NCBI GenBank assembly: GCA_934725985.1
Contig: CAKVCX010000001.1
Span: 434,001 to 498,000 of the forward strand
Source of the DNA: an uncultured Bacilli bacterium
GTDB lineage: Bacteria; Bacillota_I; Bacilli_A; RFN20; CAG-826
Direction: 5' to 3'
Length of the DNA stretch: 64,000 nucleotides
Part shown: piece by piece, positions 27,735 to 35,626 of the stretch
How positions within the stretch are numbered: position 1 is the stretch's first letter
How the letters are laid out: every line of letters begins with the position of its first letter
Position numbers and translations under genes: made by a program
The notes under the pieces: generated by a model
Databases searched by the model: none
What the model saw: the letters and a program-made list of their open reading frames with translations, nothing else
What the model was told of the DNA's origin: nothing

Positions 27735-27745
27735 ATTTTTCTCCT

Positions 27746-30346
27746 TTATTTAGTTAATTGAATATTGATTGAGTACGAACATTTTAGTCCATCTTTTTCA
27801 AGGTTAATTATTAATTGCCCAATCCTAGAAATGCCGGTTGGGAAGTTCTTAGTTGTTTCAAAGATTAAGGTATTGTTTTCTAATAAAGCACCTTCAATCT
27901 TATTATCTTTATAATAGACATCTACCAAGTTCATAGATCCGTAAGCTTTTCCTAAATCTATGGACGCAAACTTATCATTTAAATTAATAGGCGTGGATGT
28001 TTTATTAGATACTTTATAAGAACCAGTGATGCCTTCAATTTCTACTGGCAAGGCACATTTGCTGGCGTTTATGTCACCAACTGTAGCTTTAACAGCCAAA
28101 TAACTAAGTTCTTGGCATTCAAGGTTGAAATTTTCAAAATCGCAACCAACGAAACCGTTATAAGAAACCCCTCCAAATAAAGAAACCAATTTAGCAGAAG
28201 AATTTACATTAACGTTTCTAAAAGAACTAGAACGGCATGCATTGGTAGAAATTAGGCCAATAGCGGCAGCATAGATTTGAGAATCCGCATTGCCATAGCA
28301 AGAAGAGGCGACCGTGAAATTAACATTTTCAATAACAGCACCAGCAATTGTACATCCTAAAGTGGTGATGCAAGTAGGATCTCCCGATTGGCTGCCATAA
28401 CTAGTTATTACAAAATTTGTATTTTTAATAGTAGCGCCACCACCAACTATAGAGAACATTCCGCCGTAAGAAGTTTGCAAATAGACAGACTTATTATTGC
28501 CGTCTATTGTGCCCCTAAAACCAGCGGCACCATTACTGTCTAATTGTTCGTTTAGCCATCCGCTCATTTTATATGAAACAATAGGATTAGAAGAATCTCC
28601 AATGTCGCTTGTTAGTCTATAGTAGCCAAAGTTGATCACTCTAGCCGTTTTTCCATTTTCTTTGCGACGATATGTGTCTAAATCAATGAAATCTTGCATT
28701 GTTTCGATGTATTTACTAATCAAGAGGATTGGAGCATAAACAGTTATATCTTCGCCATTTTTCTTGGCTTTTATAACCGCTTCTTTTTCTCCAGATAAGT
28801 TAGTTTCTTTTATTTTGTCTAAGCTTATCTCGCTAGAATTTGTGCCTAGTTCGATATTCGCAATTTGAATTGAAGTAATTGAATTGGCATCAAGATTAGC
28901 CTCGGATAAATCTAGATTTATTTTGTCTTGAGTCAAAACAAATTCTTGTCTAGATGACAAAGAAACAGAAGTTCCTTTTGGAGTGCCGGTTAAGATTGAT
29001 TTAACCTCTTCGATTGTAGAAGAAGGAACCCCGGCATATTTTGTTAAATAGGAAGAAATAGCAAAAGACAAATCTTTATCTTTTTCGCCATAATACTTAA
29101 GCATATCTTCATGGAATTTCCCAAAGCCTACATAGTTTTCGCCGGCGACGTCCATATAGACACCACTGTCAGTAAAAGATTGCCCGTCTTTGCTTAATGC
29201 GCTTCTATATCTATTGCCGAATTTGCTAAAGGAGGTTAATTCAAAATCTTTGATTGTGTCTTCATAGCTAACGCCAACCAATCCTTCTAGCAAATAAGAA
29301 AGGGTACCAGTCCTATCCGCACCAGCATTGCAATGGAAATAAACCGGATAATTTTCTTCTTTAGAAAGAACGTCAAATATCGTTCTTAAAGATTTAACGG
29401 ATATGCCGCTATTTTCGGCGGCTAAAGTGTAGTTGCCACCATTATCTTTATCGACAAAGGTACTATAGGAATCAAATCCGTTTGATTTGGCAAAGGAATC
29501 AGGATCGAGAACACGATTATATTGCCCAAATTGAGCTTGGACATAATTCTTGCTAGAGTCAAAGAAACATTCGCTTTGCCCTCCATCATCCATTCCGGTT
29601 GTGCGTAAATCAATTTCGGTTTTAATGCCTAAATCATTATTAAAGGTTTTGATTCCAGCTTCATCTAATCCGCCAAGATTATTGAAATTGTTTAATAAGC
29701 CACCACGATAAAGTTTTCCATATTGGATATGACCGCCGCCATTTATTTCCCAACCACCTAAATCACGAATATTAGCAGCCCCAGAAGCTTTTATAAATCT
29801 AACCGAGGATCCTAAAGTCTTAAAAGACGAAGCTTCAGAAGCATCGTTGGTTTTTGTGCCTTTTACTTTCCAGTAGTAAGTGGTATTGGGAATTAAATTG
29901 TCGATTTCTTGTTCAGAAAACAAGGAAGAAACTTTCATTTCTTTTGCATCGGTGAAATCTTTATTAGTAGAAAGGCTAATCGTGTAATATGCACTGCCAT
30001 CTTTTTCCCAACTTAACTTTACAGACGTACAAGTCAAGTTATTAGATCTTTCATCTTCAGCGATTTTTAATGCCGCTATTTGTTCTTGTTCCGTTTTAGC
30101 GTTTAAATAGTTCATTAACGGGGTCGGGGTTATTTGAATTTCTTCGCCTTCGGATGGGGATAATAGTTTAATTTTATTCGCCACGGGATTTACTGGTTCA
30201 TCACCGGTATCATCACTATCATCGATAGTAATATCATTTGAACCCGTATCACTAGAACTTGAACTTGAGCTAGCATTGCATGATGCCAGGATCAGTGAAA
30301 GAGAAGCAAATCCTATTAAAACTAGACTTTTGTTTTTCTTTTTCAT
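27746..30346 (-). CDS. Surface lipoprotein with FN3 and tyrosine-phosphatase domains
   Basis: 866 residues from the ATG at 30346 (AGGAG upstream; an in-frame TTG at 30367 is less likely). Lipobox LILASC. An FN3-like domain (about 60-185: SVKLSWEKDGSAYYTISL...NTTYYWKVKG) is followed by a Y_phosphatase3-type domain (about 190-450) beginning with ANIRDLGGW and holding the catalytic loop HCNAGADRTG (Cys about 339, Arg about 345). The C-terminal 350 residues include FRGTIDGNNKSVYLQT...GATIKNTNFVI, related to the C-terminus of the 16885 protein. The active site is intact, so phosphatase activity outside the cell is likely; the target could be a phosphosugar or protein. First gene of the operon, behind a cre site. 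Confidence 0.82.
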   Translation of the reverse strand: MKKKNKSLVLIGFASLSLILASCNASSSSSSSDTGSNDITIDDSDDTGDEPVNPVANKIKLLSPSEGEEIQITPTPLMNYLNAKTEQEQIAALKIAEDERSNNLTCTSVKLSWEKDGSAYYTISLSTNKDFTDAKEMKVSSLFSEQEIDNLIPNTTYYWKVKGTKTNDASEASSFKTLGSSVRFIKASGAANIRDLGGWEINGGGHIQYGKLYRGGLLNNFNNLGGLDEAGIKTFNNDLGIKTEIDLRTTGMDDGGQSECFFDSSKNYVQAQFGQYNRVLDPDSFAKSNGFDSYSTFVDKDNGGNYTLAAENSGISVKSLRTIFDVLSKEENYPVYFHCNAGADRTGTLSYLLEGLVGVSYEDTIKDFELTSFSKFGNRYRSALSKDGQSFTDSGVYMDVAGENYVGFGKFHEDMLKYYGEKDKDLSFAISSYLTKYAGVPSSTIEEVKSILTGTPKGTSVSLSSRQEFVLTQDKINLDLSEANLDANSITSIQIANIELGTNSSEISLDKIKETNLSGEKEAVIKAKKNGEDITVYAPILLISKYIETMQDFIDLDTYRRKENGKTARVINFGYYRLTSDIGDSSNPIVSYKMSGWLNEQLDSNGAAGFRGTIDGNNKSVYLQTSYGGMFSIVGGGATIKNTNFVITSYGSQSGDPTCITTLGCTIAGAVIENVNFTVASSCYGNADSQIYAAAIGLISTNACRSSSFRNVNVNSSAKLVSLFGGVSYNGFVGCDFENFNLECQELSYLAVKATVGDINASKCALPVEIEGITGSYKVSNKTSTPINLNDKFASIDLGKAYGSMNLVDVYYKDNKIEGALLENNTLIFETTKNFPTGISRIGQLIINLEKDGLKCSYSINIQLTK

Positions 30347-30381
30347 AAAACAAACTCTCCTATACAAACAAAAAGGGATTT

Positions 30382-30395
30382 TGTAAGCGTTTTCA
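30382..30395 (-). promoter_or_regulatory. Perfect cre site (CcpA operator)
   Basis: On the minus strand TGAAAACGCTTACA fits the consensus TGWAARCGYTWNCW at every position. It abuts a -10-like TAAAAT (30395-30400) 36 bp upstream of the first start codon of the long operon, a position where CcpA would repress when preferred sugars are present. Confidence 0.75.
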
Positions 30396-30478
30396 TTTTA
30401 TCGCCTTTAAGCCAGAGGATAAAGAACCCTGATTTACTTTAAGGTCTCATTTTTTTACAAAAAAATCTAAATGGGTTT

Positions 30479-31102
30479 TTACTTAATTATCCCTAATTCT
30501 AAAAAAGAGTAGACATATTCTAGCAAAAGGTCATTTCCATTGACACTTTTATCGTTTGAGTTTGTAGACACTGAAGAAGCAAATAAATATGAAGTTTCGC
30601 TAAAATTAAACCAAGTTGAAAACTGCTTATTTTTGTTAAACCCTTCATCTTTCTTATCGAATATTTTTATTCCTCTATTTTCAAAATGCTCTTCATTTAA
30701 GAAAGAATAGGAAGAAGAAAACCTATCTTTATCTTTGATTTCTTTAGAATAAGCAAAATACTCTTTATGAGTGGATAAAACGCTTTCTGGCAAAATAAAC
30801 AAATCGGATACGGAAGATACATTTGCATTAGATATTTGGTTATATTGTTGATTATCTAATGCAGCATAAGAGGAATGAATAGCAAGGATTTTATTGTTTG
30901 GAACGGTGTCAAATAACTTTGATTGAAACGAAAGATCATTTATAGTGCCCGTAATAAATATATCCAAGATCTCTTCATCTTTTAATTTATCTTTATAGTT
31001 AAACATTAAGGCCAATATAGCAGAGCAAGCGCCAAAAACCCCGACTATTTTCCACCAGTCGTAACGTAAAAAAGAAAGCAATAATTCGTTACGCTTTTTC
31101 AT
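30479..31102 (-). CDS. Unknown protein with one N-terminal membrane span
   Basis: 207 residues. A single hydrophobic segment (about residues 16-32, WWKIVGVFGACSAILALMF) after a basic start suggests a membrane anchor with the rest outside. The body has no motif I recognise; it contains DIFITGTINDLSF and SDLFILPESVL, the latter faintly like strands of binding proteins. It overlaps the upstream gene by 14 bp and is the last of four overlapping genes ending with an ATPase and a YesL-like protein, so a role as accessory subunit of that transporter is a guess from context. Confidence 0.55.
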   Translation of the reverse strand: MKKRNELLLSFLRYDWWKIVGVFGACSAILALMFNYKDKLKDEEILDIFITGTINDLSFQSKLFDTVPNNKILAIHSSYAALDNQQYNQISNANVSSVSDLFILPESVLSTHKEYFAYSKEIKDKDRFSSSYSFLNEEHFENRGIKIFDKKDEGFNKNKQFSTWFNFSETSYLFASSVSTNSNDKSVNGNDLLLEYVYSFLELGIIK

Positions 31103-31568
31103 CAGTTATTTCCTCATAGGCTACTATATATTCTTTATAAATTAGTAACTTATAAACCTTGTTTTCTTTAAAAGGAAATTCTTTGTCTTCTTCTAAAATT
31201 GAAAGCTTAATTTCGCTATTTTTTGAATCAACAAATCGCAAAGAAAGAAAAGACAATTTATTAGAATAATAAGTCTTATCCTTTTTTACGAAAGTTAAAG
31301 TAACTTCTTCGTTATTTGACGATATTCTTTTGATAAATTCTTCTTTTGATTTTATGTTACCTAACTTAAAAATTAAGAAATAATAATCAAAGGCAATTAA
31401 GCCAACCAAAAAAATTAAAGAAATAGAATAATAAACCCACGTATTGCTTCTAGGATGGAAAAAGAAAATTAACAAGATACAAGAAAGGCAAACGATAGAA
31501 AATAAAATAGAAATAGTAACTAAAGTTTTTTTCTTTTTATTGTCATTTATTTGATACAGGTTCTTCAT
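31089..31568 (-). CDS. Small two-span membrane protein, unknown
   Basis: 159 residues. Two hydrophobic segments (about 15-35 and 42-62) followed by a soluble C-terminal half with beta-rich EEVTLTFVKKDKTYYS and KVYKLLIYKEYIVAYEE. No family recognised. It overlaps both neighbours (26 bp upstream, 14 bp downstream), which shows translational coupling in the four-gene unit 33119-30479. Confidence 0.6.
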   Translation of the reverse strand: MKNLYQINDNKKKKTLVTISILFSIVCLSCILLIFFFHPRSNTWVYYSISLIFLVGLIAFDYYFLIFKLGNIKSKEEFIKRISSNNEEVTLTFVKKDKTYYSNKLSFLSLRFVDSKNSEIKLSILEEDKEFPFKENKVYKLLIYKEYIVAYEEITDEKA

Positions 31569-32400
31569 TTTCTTTTATAAACTCTTCTCTTAACCCTTTT
31601 TTATATAAGTTTGAATAATATTCTTTGTTTGTAAAGCTATCAAATAAGGATAGACAATATAAGTGCCATGAAACTATATATAGGGGAAATACAATTAAAA
31701 TCAAAAGAACGTAGACCAAAAACAAAACCATGATCATATCAATAAAACTTAGGCAAAGAATTCCATATGGGAATAAAAGGAAGAGTAACGTAAACAAAGG
31801 CTTTTTCAAACAATAAGAAAAAGAATTGCCAAATAATTTAAATACTTTATTTGAATAAATTAGGCTTTGACACATAGCCATCATCAAAACAGGGAATAAA
31901 AGCAAGGCTACTCCAGCAAAAATATATTGAGTAAAGAAATTTCCCATTGTTAAAGTCAATAAATTAGAAACAAAATAAAACAAACAAAATAAAAGCCAAA
32001 ATAACAAGTATGCTTTTATATTTTGCTTGACGCCTTTTACAAAATCATGCCAAAAATATATTCCATTCCCCCATGCCCACTGTCGAATTATTCTTCCTAT
32101 TCCAGACAATCCTATAAATACAAAGAGGAAGCATAAGCAATATATCACATCAAAAACAAGGCAATTAGTTTTATAGAAAGAAAGAAATTCAGCCTCACTT
32201 AAAGCTTTTTGGGCTGGAAGTAAAACTGCATAATATTTAAACAAGAAAGCAATTAGAAAAGGTATAAAAAGCAAAAGAAGCAAACCGCCTATTTCTAAAA
32301 AAAGCATAGGTCTGGTCTTAAAAAAATCTAAAAACTGAGCCTTCCTCGTCAAAGGTAAATCATTAACTCCGAATTCTTTTTTGGCGGGCTTAAATTTCAT
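31543..32400 (-). CDS. YesL/DUF624-like multi-span membrane protein
   Basis: 285 residues with about six membrane spans. The order of spans and the motif NGIYFWHDFVKGVKQNIKAY resemble the YesL/DUF624 proteins that accompany sugar ABC transporters in Bacillota. The function of that family is unknown. Here it overlaps the ATPase gene by 4 bp (ATGA type). Family match is moderate; the membrane nature is certain. Confidence 0.6.
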   Translation of the reverse strand: MKFKPAKKEFGVNDLPLTRKAQFLDFFKTRPMLFLEIGGLLLLLFIPFLIAFLFKYYAVLLPAQKALSEAEFLSFYKTNCLVFDVIYCLCFLFVFIGLSGIGRIIRQWAWGNGIYFWHDFVKGVKQNIKAYLLFWLLFCLFYFVSNLLTLTMGNFFTQYIFAGVALLLFPVLMMAMCQSLIYSNKVFKLFGNSFSYCLKKPLFTLLFLLFPYGILCLSFIDMIMVLFLVYVLLILIVFPLYIVSWHLYCLSLFDSFTNKEYYSNLYKKGLREEFIKENEEPVSNK

Positions 32401-33119
32401 TCTCTACCTTCTTTATCAAATATAGAACCAATGTCAATAATTCCTAAATCATTAGATTTCTTAACCCATTCGATCTTGCCGTTTTCTAAACTATAAACAT
32501 TAGAAGAAACATAAATTGCTTCTTTTAGATTGTGGGTTATATAAAGTGCAGTAATTTTATAATGGTCCAGCATTGACTTGATTGTTTGTAAAACGTCTTC
32601 TTTTTGTCTAGCGTCGACATTGGATAATGGTTCATCTAACATTATCAAATCGGGATTCTTAATTAAGGCGCGTCCTAAACAAACCTTTTGAATTTGACCA
32701 GTTGATAATTGTCTTGGCTTTCTAGAAAGTAAATATTCAATATTGAGAGAAACAGCCATTTCATTAACTTTAGAAGTAATAAAGTCGTAAGAATCTCTTT
32801 CTAGCTTTAATGGAAAAGCCAAATTATCAAAAACAGTCATATGAGGATATAAGGCAAATTCTTGTTGAACATAGGCAAGTCTTCTTTCCTTGTTAGTCAA
32901 ATTTCTTATATCAACCCCATCGCTATAAATAGTTCCATCATATTCAAGTTGATTAGATAAAGCGCGTAGCAAAGTAGTTTTTCCCGAACCCGATTCCCCC
33001 ATTATGGCACTAATTTCGCCATTAGGAAAAGAGCAATTCAAATCTATTAAAGCAGGAAATGTTTGTTTTTTTCTTCCTAAATATGTCACAGATAAATCTT
33101 TGATATCTATTTTTGGCAT
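32397..33119 (-). CDS. ABC transporter ATPase, short sugar-importer type
   Basis: 240 residues. Walker A GESGSGKTT, Q-loop QQEF, signature LSTGQIQKV, Walker B LIMLDEP and switch His in ITHNLKEA are all present. Sequence resembles the nucleotide-binding domains of UgpC/MsmX-type sugar importers but ends right after the NBD, without the C-terminal regulatory TOBE domain (family about 360 residues). It opens a four-gene unit and is the only importer ATPase in the window, so it may power the MalFG-type permeases at 24016-25991 or serve its own membrane partners. No Shine-Dalgarno precedes the ATG; TATATT/TATTAT lies 6-8 nt before it. Confidence 0.85.
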   Translation of the reverse strand: MPKIDIKDLSVTYLGRKKQTFPALIDLNCSFPNGEISAIMGESGSGKTTLLRALSNQLEYDGTIYSDGVDIRNLTNKERRLAYVQQEFALYPHMTVFDNLAFPLKLERDSYDFITSKVNEMAVSLNIEYLLSRKPRQLSTGQIQKVCLGRALIKNPDLIMLDEPLSNVDARQKEDVLQTIKSMLDHYKITALYITHNLKEAIYVSSNVYSLENGKIEWVKKSNDLGIIDIGSIFDKEGRE

Positions 33120-33232
33120 AGGTTAATAATATAACGATAATTTATTTAATAATGATAGAAAATCTTTTAATTGGAGGTAAAGAGGACAAAAGCCTAAAAT
33201 AATGGTAACAAAAAAATAAAGGAGGTCGTTAC

Positions 33233-34207
33233 ATGTGTACCGCTATAACATATGAAGGCAGTGATTTCTACTTTGGAAGGAATCTAGATTATGATTTTTC
33301 TTATGGGGAAGAAATAGTTATTACGCCAAGAAATTTCTATTTGCCATTTAGAAACGTTTCGCCTTTAAAAAGGCATCACGCCATCATCGGAATGGCTCAT
33401 GTAGAAGATAACTATCCTCTTTATTATGATGCCATTAATGAAAAAGGATTAGGAATCGCTGGATTAAATTTTGTAAAGAACGCGTGTTATTACAATTTAA
33501 ATAAAAGAAAAATAAACATTGCTAGTTTTGAATTAATACCATGGATTTTAGGGCAATGCTCCAGCGTAAAGGAAGTTAAAAAATTATTGGCAAAAACAAA
33601 CATTACAAATGTTGCCTTTAGCAAAGCCTACCCGCCATCACAGCTTCATTATTTGATCGCGGACTCTACTTCTTGCATTGTTTTAGAATGTGTAAAAGAA
33701 GGAATGAAAATATATAACAACCATGTAGGCGTTTTGACTAATAACCCTCCATTTAACATGCAACTATTCAATTTAAATAACTACATGGGTCTATCAAAAC
33801 AAGATCCAAAAAATACATTCAGCAAGAAACTTAAATTAAACACTTATAGCAGAGGCATGGGAGGATTGGGCCTGCCGGGAGATTTGTCCTCATCTTCTAG
33901 GTTTATTAAGGCCGCTTTTACAAAAGCAAATACATTAAAAGGGGAAAATGAAGAAGAAAGCGTTTCCCAATTTTTCCATATATTAAATTCAGTAGAACAG
34001 CAAAAAGGCTGCTGCGAGGTAAAAAAAGGAGAATTTGAATATACAATTTATTCTTCTTGTTGCAACTTAAATAAAGGCATCTATTACTACCTGACTTACT
34101 CGAATCGCCAAATAAATGCGATTAACATGAACAAGGAGAATTTAAACGATAATAAGCTAATCAAGTTTAAGCTTTTGGATAAAGAAAACATAAAAGAGCA
34201 AAATTAA
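33233..34207 (+). CDS. Choloylglycine hydrolase family enzyme (bile salt hydrolase or penicillin V acylase type)
   Basis: 324 residues. After Met removal the N-terminal nucleophile is Cys2 (MCTA). Family residues are found at R16 and D19 (FGRNLDY), N79 (IAGLNF), N171 (LTNNPP) and R223 (SSRFIKAAF). Characterised relatives hydrolyse amide bonds of conjugated bile salts, penicillin V or acyl-homoserine lactones in the cytoplasm. All catalytic positions are intact, so an amidase is expected; bile salts are the likely substrate only if the host is intestinal. Strong GGAGG site 8 nt before ATG, divergent promoter region shared with the ATPase gene. Head-on to replication. Confidence 0.85.
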   Translation: MCTAITYEGSDFYFGRNLDYDFSYGEEIVITPRNFYLPFRNVSPLKRHHAIIGMAHVEDNYPLYYDAINEKGLGIAGLNFVKNACYYNLNKRKINIASFELIPWILGQCSSVKEVKKLLAKTNITNVAFSKAYPPSQLHYLIADSTSCIVLECVKEGMKIYNNHVGVLTNNPPFNMQLFNLNNYMGLSKQDPKNTFSKKLKLNTYSRGMGGLGLPGDLSSSSRFIKAAFTKANTLKGENEEESVSQFFHILNSVEQQKGCCEVKKGEFEYTIYSSCCNLNKGIYYYLTYSNRQINAINMNKENLNDNKLIKFKLLDKENIKEQN

Positions 34208-34239
34208 AAGGCACAGTATTTAAACCATGCCAATTTTAA

Positions 34240-35394
34240 TTATTCTTTATTTTCTTCTTCGCTTTTGTTTTGCCAAGGAAGCTCGTATAAATTCCAAGAA
34301 GGATGCTTTTGTTTTATTAAGGCAACGCTTGTTTCGATAAGGCTCTTTTCAATTTGCTTCGAAGATTTGCTAACCCCTTTATAGACTTTTTCAACTTTAT
34401 CTATTGCATAATTGGTTTCGGTCTCGCTTTCTTCAATTAAGCCGGAAATCAATAAATAACATCTTAATGAGGAAGAACTAGACAATGAAGAAATATATTT
34501 CTTTTCTTCGTCATCAATTCCTTCGTAAACCTTTTTGCCTTCTTCGAACCTAAAAGTTAAAAGCAACGATAATTTTAAGGTTGCGGCTTCTCTAACTAGG
34601 CTCTTAGATAATCCTTTTTCAGTATTAATGGCTTTATCAAGCAACTTTATAGCCTTTTCCACTTCCCCTTTTTCTATATAAGAATAGACAGTCACGCTAT
34701 TTAATAGAAATGTGAAATCCGTTATTTCTTCATATATAGGCATTGCAGGAATTGGTTCGTTTAAGGCAGCGGCTTTTTCCGCTAAAAGCATATTGTTATA
34801 AGCCACTTTATTAATTGGTTTAGAAACCACAAGCATTAAATAACCATCGGTAACAGAATCTAATCTAGCAGGGAAATAATCATAAACAAAAATCATTCCT
34901 CCTACGGTTAGAATCACAAGGCTAAATATTTGTAACCAGCTTAACGAAGTGTCCCTAGAGGCAAAAGAAAAAACAACAACAAAGGCAATCAATTCAATTA
35001 GATAAAACAAAATGGGGAACGAAATATAGCCACCCAAACTAGACTTATTCGGATCTTTTGGGCTAACTTTTGTTTCTCCTGTTAAACCATCGAATTTAAC
35101 ATATCCGAATTTCCTTTTTTTATCAGAATTAATCTTCACGCCCAAGCCTAATATTGACCAAGAAATTACATTGTAACGGCCAGTTTTAGCACCTAGGATA
35201 TGCCCTAATTCAAGCAAAGATGAATTGAGTAAAATCCCAACGACAATTGAAATGAATACAAGCAAAATGGGATTAATTGCCATATTAGCACCAGACTCGG
35301 AAACAATGGGTCTAATCCAAAGCATCCCTACTAGCAAAGCAATGGCAAACATCGCAACATAAACCAAGAAAATGGCAAAATCGTTCTTTTTCAT
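34240..35394 (-). CDS. M50-like membrane protein with degenerate zinc site
   Basis: 384 residues from the ATG at 35394, which has GGAGG 4-5 nt upstream; the open frame extends 20 codons further but without a site. Four or five N-terminal spans hold LLELGHILGAKTGRY, which lines up with the HELGH motif of site-2 protease-like M50 proteins except that the first His is Leu; a later span has DSVTDGYLML in the place of the LDG motif. The C-terminal 180 residues are soluble and helical, TPR-like. With one zinc ligand lost it is probably not a protease; it may bind a partner protein. Family link is tentative. Confidence 0.55.
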   Translation of the reverse strand: MKKNDFAIFLVYVAMFAIALLVGMLWIRPIVSESGANMAINPILLVFISIVVGILLNSSLLELGHILGAKTGRYNVISWSILGLGVKINSDKKRKFGYVKFDGLTGETKVSPKDPNKSSLGGYISFPILFYLIELIAFVVVFSFASRDTSLSWLQIFSLVILTVGGMIFVYDYFPARLDSVTDGYLMLVVSKPINKVAYNNMLLAEKAAALNEPIPAMPIYEEITDFTFLLNSVTVYSYIEKGEVEKAIKLLDKAINTEKGLSKSLVREAATLKLSLLLTFRFEEGKKVYEGIDDEEKKYISSLSSSSSLRCYLLISGLIEESETETNYAIDKVEKVYKGVSKSSKQIEKSLIETSVALIKQKHPSWNLYELPWQNKSEEENKE

Positions 35395-35626
35395 ATAGCC
35401 TCCGCTATAGCAAAATCTATATTTGCTACAATTAGTGATTGGGATAACAGCCAATCACACGTGTTCTGTTATCAATCTAATTTAGCAAAGTAATATCTTG
35501 TAGATTTAGAAGCACCCTACACCCGAATAATTATAAACTTTTAGAAATGTTTGTCATTATCAATATTCAAAGGAAAATGGCAAAAATAATCAAATTAGGC
35601 CACGTGAGCAATAAATGGTTCTTATT

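Noticed and set aside
34208..34239. GGCA...TGCC hairpin as terminator between convergent genes
   Set aside because: Only a 4-bp stem with a 14-nt loop; too weak to list.
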